This document shows, piece by piece, positions 1-9,106 of a stretch of 64,000 nt of DNA. Source of the stretch: Ornithinimicrobium ciconiae (lineage in GTDB: Bacteria; Actinomycetota; Actinomycetes; Actinomycetales; Dermatophilaceae); assembly GCF_007197575.1 (NCBI RefSeq), contig NZ_CP041616.1, positions 2,232,001 to 2,296,000 of the forward strand, read 5' to 3'. Each line of letters starts with the position of its first letter. Positions within the stretch are counted from its first letter, which is position 1. The position numbers and the translations under genes were made by a program. Under the pieces are notes generated by a model, which did not search any database, was not told the origin of the DNA, and saw only the letters and a program-made list of their open reading frames with translations.

Positions 1-1677
1 ATCCAGGTCGCGATCCCCGGCACACCCACCGACCAGCAGCTGGACGCGCTGAGCCGCTCCTCCCAGTTGCAGTTCCGCGCGGTCCTGGTTGCCGCTCCGG
101 TCACCCAGCAGGCACCCACCGAGCCGCCGCGCGAGCTGCCGATGCCGGTCGGGCCCAGCCTCGACCCCGCAGCCGACCCGACCGATGCTGAGCCGACTGG
201 TGAGTCCACCGACGCTGAGCCGACCGGCGAGTCCACCGACGCCGACCCGACCGGCGATGGGAACACCGACGACGCGGAGAGCACCAACGCTGCCTACCCG
301 GAGGGCCTGCTGGCCGAGCAGCCCGTCCTGCAGGCCGCCCACCCGCTGCCGGCCACGGACACCGCCGACAATGCCGCGAGCACCGTGGCGCCGTCCGGCG
401 ATGACGCCCCCGCCGACGAGACACCCGCCGACCCCGCCGACGAGGCGCCCGCAACCGACGGAGTAGACGTCACGGACGCACCCCCGGGACCGGAGCCGAC
501 CAGCCCCAGTGACCTGGCCTGGATCACCCCGGAGCTCCAGCAGGAGTTCATGGAGTTCGACTGCACTGACATCGACGCCCAGCGGGCTGCCTCCGAGGCC
601 CCGACCAGCGAGCCCATCGTGGCCTGCTCGGCCGGCGGGACCGAGAAGTACATCCTGGGCCCGGCCGAGGTCACCGGTGCCCAGCTGACCGACGCCAGCT
701 CCGGCCTGCAGATGGGTGGCGGTGGGCAGGTCACCGGGATCGTGGAGGTGCGCCTGCAGTTCGACAGTGCTGGCACCGAGGCTTTCCGTGAGGTGACCAC
801 CCGGCTCTACAACTTCGGTCAGAACAGCACCCAGAACCGTTTTGCCATCGTGCTCGACGGTGAGGTCATCTCCGCACCGGGCGTCAACTCGCCCATCCCG
901 GACGGCACCGCCACGATCTCTGGTGGCTTCACCAACGACAGCGCTGCGGAGCTGGCCAACCAGCTGAAGTTCGGTGCGCTGCCGATGAGCTTTGACATCC
1001 AGACCTCCGAGCAGCTCAGCCCCACCCTCGGCGGCGAGCAGCTGCGGCTGGGCATCATCGCCGGCCTCGTCGGCATGATCCTGGTCTTCATCTACTCGCT
1101 GTTCCAGTACCGTGCCCTGGGCCTGGTCACCGTGGCCTCGCTAATCATCGCGGCCCTCATGGCCTATGGGGCAGTCACGTTGCTGGGCTGGAGCAACAAC
1201 TTCCGTCTCACCATGGCCGGCGTCACGGGTCTGATCGTGGCCATCGGTGTGACGGCCGACAGCTTCATCGTCTACTTCGAACGCATCCGTGACGAGGTCC
1301 GCACCGGCCGGCCGCTGCGCTATGCCGTGGACACCGGCTGGCGGCGTGCCCGACGCACCATCGTCATCTCCGACGTGGTTAACCTGATCGCTGCCGGAGT
1401 GCTCTACTTCCTGTCCGAGTCCGGGGTCAAGGCCTTCGCCTTCGCCCTCGGCCTGAGCACCGTGATCGACCTCATCGTCGTCGTGATGTTCACCCACCCG
1501 GTCGTCAGCCTGCTGGCCAACACCAAGTTCTTTGGTGAGGGCCACAAGTGGTCGGGCATGGACCCCGAGCGTCTCGGCGCGCGCCGGTCCACCTATCTGG
1601 GTCGTGGGCAGTTCGCCCCACCGGAGCCGAAACGGACCGGCCCGACCCGTGAGCAGCTCGAGGGAGGCATCGTCTGA
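1..1677 (+). CDS. secD: Protein translocase subunit SecD, 5' truncated by the window edge
   Basis: SecD works with SecF beside SecYEG and uses the proton gradient to complete protein export across the membrane. The frame is open from base 1, so the true start and first membrane segment lie outside the window. Visible are the end of the periplasmic P1 domain and five membrane helices (about bases 1040-1510), including the family motif GVTADSFIVYFERIRDE near 1246-1296. Oddly, P1 is interrupted by about 130 residues rich in Asp, Thr, Pro, Ala and Ser (about 110-510), partly built from 27-bp repeats. The stop codon shares one base with the secF start (TGATG), so the two are translationally coupled. 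Identification is firm. Confidence 0.96.
   Translation: MQVAIPGTPTDQQLDALSRSSQLQFRAVLVAAPVTQQAPTEPPRELPMPVGPSLDPAADPTDAEPTGESTDAEPTGESTDADPTGDGNTDDAESTNAAYPEGLLAEQPVLQAAHPLPATDTADNAASTVAPSGDDAPADETPADPADEAPATDGVDVTDAPPGPEPTSPSDLAWITPELQQEFMEFDCTDIDAQRAASEAPTSEPIVACSAGGTEKYILGPAEVTGAQLTDASSGLQMGGGGQVTGIVEVRLQFDSAGTEAFREVTTRLYNFGQNSTQNRFAIVLDGEVISAPGVNSPIPDGTATISGGFTNDSAAELANQLKFGALPMSFDIQTSEQLSPTLGGEQLRLGIIAGLVGMILVFIYSLFQYRALGLVTVASLIIAALMAYGAVTLLGWSNNFRLTMAGVTGLIVAIGVTADSFIVYFERIRDEVRTGRPLRYAVDTGWRRARRTIVISDVVNLIAAGVLYFLSESGVKAFAFALGLSTVIDLIVVVMFTHPVVSLLANTKFFGEGHKWSGMDPERLGARRSTYLGRGQFAPPEPKRTGPTREQLEGGIV
184..264 (+). repeat. 27-bp coding tandem repeat in secD, about three copies
   Basis: Three successive 27-bp units at 184, 211 and 238 encode variants of a nine-residue Asp/Ala-Glu/Asp-Pro-Thr-Gly motif inside the low-complexity insertion of SecD. 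The third copy is diverged. The unit is a multiple of three, so copy-number change would keep the frame. Confidence 0.8.
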
Positions 1678-2945
1678 TGGCCAGTTTTGCCCAGTTCGGT
1701 AACGACCTGTTCACCGGCAAGCGTTCGTTCGATATCGTCGGCCGCCGCAAGACCTGGTACGGCATCGCCGCGGTCCTGCTCCTGATCTCCCTCATCGGCA
1801 TCTTCGGTCGAGGACTCAACTTCGGCATCGAGTTCCGCGGCGGCACCGAGCTGCGCGTGCCCGCCGTGAGCAACATGCAGGACTACGAGACCCGCGCGAG
1901 CGACACCCTGCGGGAGAGCACCCCCGCCGCCACCGAGATCTCGGTGACCCAGATCGGCACCGACACGGTGCGGGTGCAGACCGGCGAGCTGACCGTGACC
2001 GAGTCCCGCGGGGCGGTCACCGCCCTGGCGGAGGAGTTCGAGGTCCAGGAGAACGACGTCACCAGCTCCATCGTGGGTCCCTCGTGGGGGCAGACGGTGA
2101 CGACCAAGGCGGTCCAGGCCCTGATCGCCTTCCTGGTGCTGATCAGCGTCGTGCTGGCGTTGTACTTCCGCACCTGGAAGATGTCGCTCGCCGCGATCGT
2201 CGCCCTGCTGCACGACGTGGCTTTCACCGTGGGCATCTATGCGCTGCTAGGTCTGGAGATCTCTCCAGCCTCGATGATCGGCTTCCTCACCATCCTCGGA
2301 TACTCGATCTACGACACCATCGTCGTCTTCGACAAGGTGCGAGAAAACACCGAGTACGCGCTGGAGTCGAAACGGACCACCTACGCGCACGCCGCGAACC
2401 TGGCCGTCAACCAGACCCTGGTGCGCTCTATCAACACCTCGGTGGTGGCGCTGCTACCGGTCGCCACGATCCTGGTCTTCGGGGTCGCCTTCATCGGACC
2501 CGGCACCCTGCTGGACCTGTCCATCGCCCTGTTCATCGGTATGGCGGTCGGCACCTACTCCTCGATCTTCATCGCCACCCCGCTCCTGGTGCAGCTGCGC
2601 CAGGGCGAGCCGGAGGTCAAGGAACTGGAGGCCCGGATCGCCAAGCGCGCGGGTCGTCAGGCCGGCAAGGTCGACTACTCCGCGCCCCCGGGCATGGAGG
2701 CCGTCGACCACAACGCCCCTCCCGGCATGGAGACCGTTGGCGCCGAGGGCGGCGTGGCGGTGCTGACCGAGGACGAGCTCGGAGAACCGGGCGACCCACT
2801 GGCCGAGCCGGCAACGCCGGGCGAGACCAGCACGATCCAGCCACGGGACCGGGCGGTGCACCCCCGCGCCGCCGCGCGCGAGGTGCACCCGCGGGCCCGA
2901 GGTCCGCGCAACCAGCCCAAGCGTCCACCCAAGTCGAAGCGTTGA
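1677..2945 (+). CDS. secF: Protein translocase subunit SecF
   Basis: This is the partner of SecD in the SecDF export complex. The 422-residue protein has one N-terminal membrane helix (about residues 25-45), a periplasmic domain starting with the conserved GIEFRGGTE segment, and five further helices. The family motif GYSIYDTIVVFDKVRE lies near residues 207-222. After the last helix there is a polar tail of about 110 residues, rich in Pro, Glu and Arg, longer than the minimal family member. The ATG overlaps the secD stop codon, and apt follows 25 bases downstream, as in many actinobacteria. Confidence 0.97.
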   Translation: MASFAQFGNDLFTGKRSFDIVGRRKTWYGIAAVLLLISLIGIFGRGLNFGIEFRGGTELRVPAVSNMQDYETRASDTLRESTPAATEISVTQIGTDTVRVQTGELTVTESRGAVTALAEEFEVQENDVTSSIVGPSWGQTVTTKAVQALIAFLVLISVVLALYFRTWKMSLAAIVALLHDVAFTVGIYALLGLEISPASMIGFLTILGYSIYDTIVVFDKVRENTEYALESKRTTYAHAANLAVNQTLVRSINTSVVALLPVATILVFGVAFIGPGTLLDLSIALFIGMAVGTYSSIFIATPLLVQLRQGEPEVKELEARIAKRAGRQAGKVDYSAPPGMEAVDHNAPPGMETVGAEGGVAVLTEDELGEPGDPLAEPATPGETSTIQPRDRAVHPRAAAREVHPRARGPRNQPKRPPKSKR

Positions 2946-2958
2946 GCCGGCCTCCCGG

Positions 2959-2964
2959 CATACT
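2959..2964 (+). promoter_or_regulatory. Candidate -10 box for a leaderless apt transcript
   Basis: CATACT ends six bases before the apt ATG. That spacing would place transcription start at or next to the start codon. Similar boxes precede relA, hisS, cmk, pgsA and the DUF151 gene. Apt may also be read through from secF. Confidence 0.4.
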
Positions 2965-2970
2965 CACTGC

Positions 2971-3540
2971 ATGAGTGAGGACCTGCGCGCCGCCGACCAC
3001 CGCAGCGACGGCCCGGACCCCGACCTGGCCCGGGACGTCGCGCGCGCCCTGCGCACCATCCGGGACTTCCCGGAGCCGGGCGTGGTCTTCAAGGACTTCA
3101 CGCCGCTGCTGCTGGACGTGCCGCTGCGCGACCGGGTGGTCGCCGACGTGGTGGCCCGCCGCGGCTCCGGCGTCGACCTGGTCATCGGGATCGAGGCGCG
3201 AGGGTTCATCCTCGGCTCGGTGATCGCGCACGGTCTCGGCACGGGCTTCGTGCCGGTGCGCAAGGCCGGCAAGCTGCCCTCGACGACGCACGCGGTCTCC
3301 TACTCGCTGGAGTACGGCGAGGCCACCATCGAGGTGCACCAGGACGCGATCCCAGCCGGCGCACGAGTGCTCATCGTCGATGACGTCCTGGCCACCGGCG
3401 GCACCGCGGCCGCGGCGGTGGAGCTGGTCCGACGCACGCAGGGCGAGGTGGTGGCCCTCGAGGTGATCCTCGAGATCGGCTTCCTGCAGGGACGCTCCCG
3501 GCTGACCGGGACGACCGTCCACGCCCTGTTGACCGACTGA
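2971..3540 (+). CDS. apt: Adenine phosphoribosyltransferase
   Basis: It converts adenine and PRPP to AMP and diphosphate in cytosolic purine salvage. The 189-residue product has the usual family size. It shows the early RTIRDFPEPGVVFKDFTPLL segment and the PRPP-binding motif VLIVDDVLATGGT near residues 131-143. It lies between secF and relA, the classical actinobacterial order. The ATG start is supported by a -10-like box six bases upstream. Confidence 0.97.
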   Translation: MSEDLRAADHRSDGPDPDLARDVARALRTIRDFPEPGVVFKDFTPLLLDVPLRDRVVADVVARRGSGVDLVIGIEARGFILGSVIAHGLGTGFVPVRKAGKLPSTTHAVSYSLEYGEATIEVHQDAIPAGARVLIVDDVLATGGTAAAAVELVRRTQGEVVALEVILEIGFLQGRSRLTGTTVHALLTD

Positions 3541-3555
3541 GGGCGCACAGCGGCC

Positions 3556-3561
3556 TACAAT
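3556..3561 (+). promoter_or_regulatory. Candidate -10 box for a leaderless relA transcript
   Basis: TACAAT ends six bases before the relA ATG. A TTGACC sequence lies 21 bases further upstream, at the end of apt, which is longer than the usual spacing. No ribosome-binding site is visible in the short gap, in keeping with a leaderless message. Confidence 0.45.
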
Positions 3562-3567
3562 CAGGCC

Positions 3568-5874
3568 ATGAATGAGGATGTCGCCGCGACGTCCTCCCAT
3601 GCCAGTTATGGCGTCCGCGCCCGCCTGGCCCGTCTGGGAGGCACCAGGATCGGCTCAAACCCGGTCCTCGAGCCGCTGCTGCGTGCTGTCCGGGCCACGC
3701 ACCCCAAGGCCGACCTGGAGCTCATCGAACGGGCCTACGAGGTCGCCGAGAAGGCCCACCGCGGTCAGGTGCGCAAGAGTGGCGACGCCTACATCACCCA
3801 CCCCCTGGCCGTGACAACGATCCTGGCCGAGCTGGGCATGACCCCCTCGACCCTCGCGGCGGCGCTGCTGCACGACACCGTGGAGGACACGGCATACTCC
3901 CTCGACCAGCTCCGCAAGGACTTTGGCGAGGAGATCGCCATGATGGTCGACGGCGTCACCAAGCTGGACAAGGTGCAATATGGCGAGGCGGCCCAGGCGG
4001 AGACCGTCCGCAAGATGGTGGTCGCCATGGCCCGGGACATCCGGGTGCTGGTGATCAAGCTGGCCGACCGGCTGCACAACGCGCGCACCTGGCGCTATGT
4101 CTCGGCGGAGTCGGCCGCCCGCAAGGCGTCCGAGACCCTCGAGATCTATGCCCCGCTGGCCCACCGACTCGGCATGAACACCATCAAGTGGGAGTTGGAG
4201 GACCTGTCCTTCGCCCAGCTCTATCCCAAGATCTATGACGAGATCGTGCGCATGGTGGCGCAACGGGCCCCCGCCCGGGAGGAGTACCTCGCCACGGTCC
4301 GCCGCGAGATCGGCCGGGACCTCAAGGAGGCCAAGGTCAAGGCCGTCGTCACGGGGCGGCCCAAGCACTACTACTCCGTCTATCAGAAGATGATCGTGCG
4401 CGGTCGCGACTTCGAGCAGATCTATGACCTCGTCGCGGTCCGGGTGCTGGTCGAGACGGTGCAGGACTGCTATGCGGTGCTCGGTGCGCTGCACGCGCGG
4501 TGGAACCCGGTCCCGGGCCGGTTCAAGGACTACATCGCGATGCCGAAGTTCAACATGTACCAGTCGTTGCACACGACGGTGATGGGCCCGGACGGCAAGC
4601 CCGTGGAGGTGCAGATCCGCACCCACCAGATGCACCGTCGCGCGGAGTACGGCGTGGCTGCCCACTGGAAGTACAAGGAGGACGGCTCCAAGGTGCCGAT
4701 GGGGGCCGACGGTGGCCCCGGGCAGATGGAGGGGATGGAGTGGCTGCGCCAGCTGCTGGACTGGCAGAAGGAGACGGCCGACCCGGGGGAGTTCCTGGAG
4801 TCGCTGCGCTTTGAGATCAGCGGCGTCGAGGTCTATGTCTTCACGCCCGGTGGCGACGTCATGGCCCTGCCCTCGGGGGCGACGCCGGTGGACTTCGCCT
4901 ATGCCGTCCACACCGAGGTCGGACACCGCTGTGTCGGCGGCAAGGTCAACGGCAAGCTGGTGCCGCTGGACAGCTCCCTCAACAACGGTGATGTCGTCGA
5001 GATCCTGACCAGCAGGGCCGCCGACGCGGCCCCGAGCCGGGACTGGCTCAACTTTGTCAAGAGTCCCCGCGCCCGCAACAAGATCCGGCAGTGGTTCTCC
5101 AAGGAGCGCCGCGAGGAGATGATCGAGTCCGGCAAGGACCAGATCGCCAAGGTGCTGCGCAAGCAGAACCAACCGCTGCAGCGGCTCATGTCCCACGACA
5201 CCCTGACGGCCGTCGCCAATGATCTGCGCTACACCAACGTCGACGGGCTCTATGCCGCGGTCGGGGAGGGGCACGTCTCGGCCGCCCACGTGGTCAAGCA
5301 GCTCGTGGCCACCGTGGGTGGGGAGGACGGTGCCGCCGAGGACCTGGCCGAGGCCACCCTGCCCACCAAGGGCCGCTCCCGGACCCTGGATGCCGGTGTC
5401 ACAGTCGTGGGCACCGACGACGTGTGGGTCAAGCTGGCCAGGTGCTGCACCCCCGTGCCCGGCGACCCGATCATGGGCTTCGTCACCACCGGCAAGGGCG
5501 TCTCCGTGCACCGCACCGACTGCACCAACGCCGAGTCGCTGCTGCAGCACCCGGAGCGGATCATCAAGGTCGCGTGGTCACCCACCGAGACCAGCGTCTT
5601 CCTCGTCCAGCTCCAGGTCGAGGCCCTGGACCGCCCCGGTCTGCTGGCCGAGATCACCAAGGCCCTGACCGAGCAGCACGTCAACATCCTGTCGGCCTCC
5701 GTGCAGACCAGCCGCGACCGCGTGGCCCTGTCCCGGTTCACCTTCGAGATGGCAGACCCCAGCCACCTCGAGTCCGTGATCCGCGCCGTGCGCCGCGTCA
5801 GCGCCGTCCTGGACGCCTACCGAATCACCGGCACCTCCCAGACCGACCCCCACCGCCGCCACCGCACCGCCTGA
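3568..5874 (+). CDS. relA: Bifunctional (p)ppGpp synthetase/hydrolase
   Basis: It makes and degrades the stringent-response alarmone (p)ppGpp. The 768-residue protein has the full long-RSH layout. The N-terminal HD hydrolase contains LLHDTVEDT near residues 100-108. The synthetase domain contains the RFKD motif at residues 318-321, the charge type known for bifunctional enzymes (monofunctional RelA has EXDD), followed by [13 protein letters not shown] domain begins near residue 422 ([20 protein letters not shown]), then a conserved-Cys region ([13 protein letters not shown]), and a C-terminal ACT domain starts near 680. The gene converges on apeB, with 32-bp repeats between the two. Confidence 0.97.
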   Translation: MNEDVAATSSHASYGVRARLARLGGTRIGSNPVLEPLLRAVRATHPKADLELIERAYEVAEKAHRGQVRKSGDAYITHPLAVTTILAELGMTPSTLAAALLHDTVEDTAYSLDQLRKDFGEEIAMMVDGVTKLDKVQYGEAAQAETVRKMVVAMARDIRVLVIKLADRLHNARTWRYVSAESAARKASETLEIYAPLAHRLGMNTIKWELEDLSFAQLYPKIYDEIVRMVAQRAPAREEYLATVRREIGRDLKEAKVKAVVTGRPKHYYSVYQKMIVRGRDFEQIYDLVAVRVLVETVQDCYAVLGALHARWNPVPGRFKDYIAMPKFNMYQSLHTTVMGPDGKPVEVQIRTHQMHRRAEYGVAAHWKYKEDGSKVPMGADGGPGQMEGMEWLRQLLDWQKETADPGEFLESLRFEISGVEVYVFTPGGDVMALPSGATPVDFAYAVHTEVGHRCVGGKVNGKLVPLDSSLNNGDVVEILTSRAADAAPSRDWLNFVKSPRARNKIRQWFSKERREEMIESGKDQIAKVLRKQNQPLQRLMSHDTLTAVANDLRYTNVDGLYAAVGEGHVSAAHVVKQLVATVGGEDGAAEDLAEATLPTKGRSRTLDAGVTVVGTDDVWVKLARCCTPVPGDPIMGFVTTGKGVSVHRTDCTNAESLLQHPERIIKVAWSPTETSVFLVQLQVEALDRPGLLAEITKALTEQHVNILSASVQTSRDRVALSRFTFEMADPSHLESVIRAVRRVSAVLDAYRITGTSQTDPHRRHRTA

Positions 5875-5876
5875 CC

Positions 5877-6005
5877 CATTTTCCGAGAGGTTTCGTCGAC
5901 CGGACTCACCTTTTCCGAGGGGTTTCGTTGGCCGGAAACACCTTTTCCCGAGAGGTTTCGTCGGCCGGAATCACCCTCTTTGGTGAGGCTTGGTAGGCCC
6001 TCTCA
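5877..6005. repeat. 32-bp repeat family, locus 1: three tandem copies plus one degenerate
   Basis: Copies at 5877-5908, 5909-5940 and 5941-5973 follow directly on one another and share the core TTTTCCGAGAGGTTTCGT followed by a Cys-Gly-rich GGCCGGAA end. A weaker fourth copy at 5974-6005 runs into the end of apeB. The array fills the gap between the convergent relA and apeB genes and is AT-richer than its surroundings. Related 32-bp pairs lie at 15076 and 21411 in the opposite orientation. No terminator-like hairpin is obvious. Confidence 0.85.
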
Positions 6006-7298
6006 GGCGGGAGATAGGAACGCTGCCAGCGCTCGGGCATACATGGCCTGGTCTGCCACGCCGCAGGCCTCCCGGGTGGAGTGCATCGACAGGGTCGGTG
6101 CCCCGAAGTCGACCGTGGTCGCCCCGGTCAGCGCCGAGGTCATCGGACCGACCGTGGAGCCGCACGGCAGATCGGTGCGCGTCACGAAGTTCTGCACCGG
6201 CACCCCCGCCTGCTCGCACGCCAACCGGAAGTGCGCGGCCCCCATCCCATCAGTGGCATAGCGGGCCTGGGCGTTGATCTTGAGCACCGGACCGCCGTTC
6301 ATCCGGACGTGGTGCCCGGGCTCGTGGCGGTCCGCATAGTTGGGGTTGGTGGCATGCGCCATGTCGCCGGACGCGATCACCGTGCCAGCCAGGGCCCGCA
6401 GGTAGTCCTCCCGGGAGCCGCCGCGCGCGGCGACGATCCGCTCCAGCACGGCGGGCAGGAAGGTGGACTGTGCCCCCCGCTCGGTGGTGCTGCCGACCTC
6501 CTCGTGGTCGAACAGGGCCACGACCGGCACGACGCCCGTGCCGTCCTCCAGCGCCGCGATGAGCGCCACCACGGCCGCGAAGGAGGTCGCCAGGTTGTCC
6601 AGGCGTGCCGAGGCCAGCAGGTCCCGGTCTCGCCCGATCCGCCGCGCCGGCGTCAGGTCGTGCGTCATCAGGTCCCAGCCGAGGACGTCGCCACGCTCGA
6701 CCTCCAGACGCTCCGCCACGAAGCCCGTGAAGTCGGCTGGCTCGGTGCCCAGGCCCCAGTGCGGCACCAGGTGCTGCTGGGGGTTGAGCTTGAGACCATC
6801 GGTGTTGACCGTCCGGTCCAAGTGCGGTGCCAGTTGGGAGACGCGCAGCAGTGGCTCGTCCAGCAGCAGCAGACGCCCCTCGACCCCGTCTGCGCCACGG
6901 ACGGCGACCCGCCCCGACAGACCGAGGTCACGGTCAAGCCAAGTGTTGAGCAGCGGACCGCCATAGATCTCGACGGCCAGCTGCTGCCACCCGGCGCGGA
7001 CCAGTTCCGGCTGCGGCTTGATGCGCAGGTTGGGCGAGTCCGTGTGCGCTCCCACCACCCGGAAGGGCGCGGAAGGGGCCAGGTCGGCCTCCGTGGACCA
7101 GGCGATCAGCGACCCGCCCCGGACCAGCAGATAGCGCCCCGGCTCAGCCGGGGTGGCCTCGGTCTCCGAGAGCCGGGTGAACCCGCAGGCTTCCAGGAGC
7201 ACCGCCGCACTCTCGACCGCGTGGAATGGTGACGGAGAGGCATCGAGGTATGCCGCCAGGCGAGTTGCGATGTCGTCCTGGTCGAAGGAGTGGGTCAC
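6003..7298 (-). CDS. apeB: M18 family aspartyl aminopeptidase
   Basis: This is a cytosolic zinc aminopeptidase of family M18 that removes N-terminal, mainly acidic, residues. The 431-residue length is typical. Metal-site motifs are visible: VGAHTDSPNLRIKP (His/Asp), LFDHEEVGS (Glu pair) and the C-terminal GGPVLKINAQARYATD region with its conserved HEPGHH segment. The N-terminus LDASPSPFHAVE is also family-typical. The GTG start lies two bases after the stop of the DUF349 gene, so this is the last gene of a minus-strand operon with the cyclophilin and DUF349 genes. Confidence 0.94.
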   Translation of the reverse strand: MTHSFDQDDIATRLAAYLDASPSPFHAVESAAVLLEACGFTRLSETEATPAEPGRYLLVRGGSLIAWSTEADLAPSAPFRVVGAHTDSPNLRIKPQPELVRAGWQQLAVEIYGGPLLNTWLDRDLGLSGRVAVRGADGVEGRLLLLDEPLLRVSQLAPHLDRTVNTDGLKLNPQQHLVPHWGLGTEPADFTGFVAERLEVERGDVLGWDLMTHDLTPARRIGRDRDLLASARLDNLATSFAAVVALIAALEDGTGVVPVVALFDHEEVGSTTERGAQSTFLPAVLERIVAARGGSREDYLRALAGTVIASGDMAHATNPNYADRHEPGHHVRMNGGPVLKINAQARYATDGMGAAHFRLACEQAGVPVQNFVTRTDLPCGSTVGPMTSALTGATTVDFGAPTLSMHSTREACGVADQAMYARALAAFLSPA

Positions 7299-7300
7299 CT

Positions 7301-9106
7301 TCAGCCTCCGAGCTCGGACAGTCCGCCCCGGGCTGCGTCCAGCAGCTGACGTCGAGCATCCAGTGCGGACTGGGCAGCGGCGATCTTGGTGTCATCGCCG
7401 GTGGCCCTGGCCGCCTCCAGGTCCTGCTCGAGGCCCTGGACCGCGCGCTCCAGCTGCGCGGTCATCGACTGGGCGCGGGCGTTCAGCTCGGGGTTGCTGC
7501 GGCTCCACTTGGCGTCCTCGAGGTCGCGGACCGCCTGCTCGACCTTGCGCAGCCGCCCCTCGACCCGAGACATGTCCTCGCGGGGGACCTTGCCGGCCTC
7601 GTCCCACTTCTCCTGGATGGTGCGCAGCTTGGTCTTGGCCGACTCCAGGTCCTTGACCGGGACGAGGGACTCTGCCTCCTTGAGCAGCTCCTCCTTGGCC
7701 ACGAGGTTCTCCCGGAAGACCTCGTTCTCCGCAGCGACGACCTCGTCCTTAGCGTTGAAGAACTGGTCCTGCGCGCTCTTGAACCGCTCCCAGAGGGCGT
7801 CATCGTCAGCCCGCTGCGCCCTGCCTGCCCGGCGCCAGTCCTGCATGAGTCGCTTGAAAGCACCGGCGGTGGGGCCCCAGTCCTTGCTCGTGGACAGTGC
7901 CTCTGCCTCGGCGACGAGCTTTTCCTTGACGCGCTTGGCCTCGCCGTGCTGCACGTCGAGCTCGCTGAAGAATCCCTTGCGGGCCTTGTCGAAGGAGCTG
8001 CGTGCGGTGCTGAGTCGCTGCCACAGGGCGTTCTCCACGTCCTTGTCCAGCTTGGGACCCTTCTTCTGCAGGGAGCGCCACTCGTCGAGCATCCCGCGCA
8101 TCCGCGCACTGGCCGACTTCCACTGGACCTGGTGCACATCGGCGCCGGCCAGTTCCTCGGCCTCGACCACCAGAGCCTCCCGGACGGTGGTGGCCTCGGC
8201 CTTGGCCTGGGCACGAAGCTCGGTCTCGGCGCGCTGGCGCTCCTTGACCGCAGCCTCGATCTGGGTGACCCGCTCGCGCAGGGCCGGCAGGTCGCCGACC
8301 ACGTTGGCCTCGCCGATCTGGTCACGCAGCGACTTCAGGGCCTCGCGGGCCTCGTGGGCGGACAGGTCGGTCTGGCCGAGGCGCTGCTCCAGGAGCGTCG
8401 CGATGGCGGCCAGCTCGTCATACTTGCGGGCGAAGTAGGCCAGGGCCTCCTCGTTGCTCGCCTCCGGGTAGGAGCCGACGGCTCGCTCCTCCTCGCCGTC
8501 CTTGACGAAGACCGTGCCGTCCTCGGCCACCCGGCCGAAGGAGAGCGAGTGGGACGTCGCGACCGGAGTCGGGGCGGCTGCTGCCACCGGCTTCACGGCC
8601 GGCTTGCGTCCGGCCAGCGCGGCCGGTGAGGGGATCGCACCCGGCTTCGGGGCGGATGGCTTCGGCGCGGCCGGGGCGGTGTCCGTCGAGTCAGCAGCGG
8701 TCTCGGAGGGTTGCGGTGTCGGGGTGACCGGCTCGGGGGCAGGCTCGGGAACGGCCGGCTCCGGGGCAGGCTCGGGAACGGCTGGCTCCGGGGCAGGCTC
8801 GGGAACGGCCGGCTCCGGGGCAGGCTCGGGAACGGCCGGCTCCGGGGCAGGCTCGGGAGCACCGGGCGTCGGCACCTCGGACGGCTGCGGCGACGGCACC
8901 ACGGGGTCCTGGGAGGGCTGCGGAGCCCCGGGCACCGGCACCCCGGAAGATTCCGTCACGGCGTCGGTGCTCACCGGCTCTGGTGCTGCCTCGACAGCAA
9001 CCGGCTCAGTGGCTGGGCTCTGCTCGTCCGCCACGGGGACCGTTTCCTCGGCAGGTGCCGGGGTCTCGTCCGGGGTGGGGGTGGTTCCTTGCGGCTGCTC
9101 GCTCAC
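7301..9106 (-). CDS. DUF349 domain protein with Pro/Glu/Ala-rich N-terminus
   Basis: The function is unknown. The last 400 or so residues are predominantly helical and charged, with repeated Trp-containing helices of the DUF349 type (for example LMQDWRRAGRA and TIQEKWDEAGKVP). The first 190 residues are low-complexity Pro/Glu/Ala, including four copies of a nine-residue VPEPAPEPA-like unit. The GTG start overlaps the cyclophilin stop by four bases (GTGA), which indicates translational coupling. Proteins of this family commonly sit near relA and a cyclophilin in actinobacteria, but that context does not reveal a role. Confidence 0.88.
   Translation of the reverse strand: MSEQPQGTTPTPDETPAPAEETVPVADEQSPATEPVAVEAAPEPVSTDAVTESSGVPVPGAPQPSQDPVVPSPQPSEVPTPGAPEPAPEPAVPEPAPEPAVPEPAPEPAVPEPAPEPAVPEPAPEPVTPTPQPSETAADSTDTAPAAPKPSAPKPGAIPSPAALAGRKPAVKPVAAAAPTPVATSHSLSFGRVAEDGTVFVKDGEEERAVGSYPEASNEEALAYFARKYDELAAIATLLEQRLGQTDLSAHEAREALKSLRDQIGEANVVGDLPALRERVTQIEAAVKERQRAETELRAQAKAEATTVREALVVEAEELAGADVHQVQWKSASARMRGMLDEWRSLQKKGPKLDKDVENALWQRLSTARSSFDKARKGFFSELDVQHGEAKRVKEKLVAEAEALSTSKDWGPTAGAFKRLMQDWRRAGRAQRADDDALWERFKSAQDQFFNAKDEVVAAENEVFRENLVAKEELLKEAESLVPVKDLESAKTKLRTIQEKWDEAGKVPREDMSRVEGRLRKVEQAVRDLEDAKWSRSNPELNARAQSMTAQLERAVQGLEQDLEAARATGDDTKIAAAQSALDARRQLLDAARGGLSELGG
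8740..8847 (-). repeat. 27-bp coding tandem repeat, four copies
   Basis: Four nearly identical 27-bp units followed by a partial copy encode the Pro-Glu-Pro-Ala-rich repeats near the N-terminus of the DUF349 protein. The in-frame unit length allows copy-number change without loss of the protein. Confidence 0.85.

Noticed and set aside
3655..5550. A 631-codon open frame on the minus strand inside relA
   Set aside because: It mirrors the relA codons, is rich in Gly, Arg, His and Leu, and shows no domain. Long antisense frames are expected in high-GC coding DNA.
5877..6005. CRISPR array
   Set aside because: The 32-bp units are contiguous without unique spacers, and no cas gene is in the window. 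The same holds for the 17-bp units at 49904.
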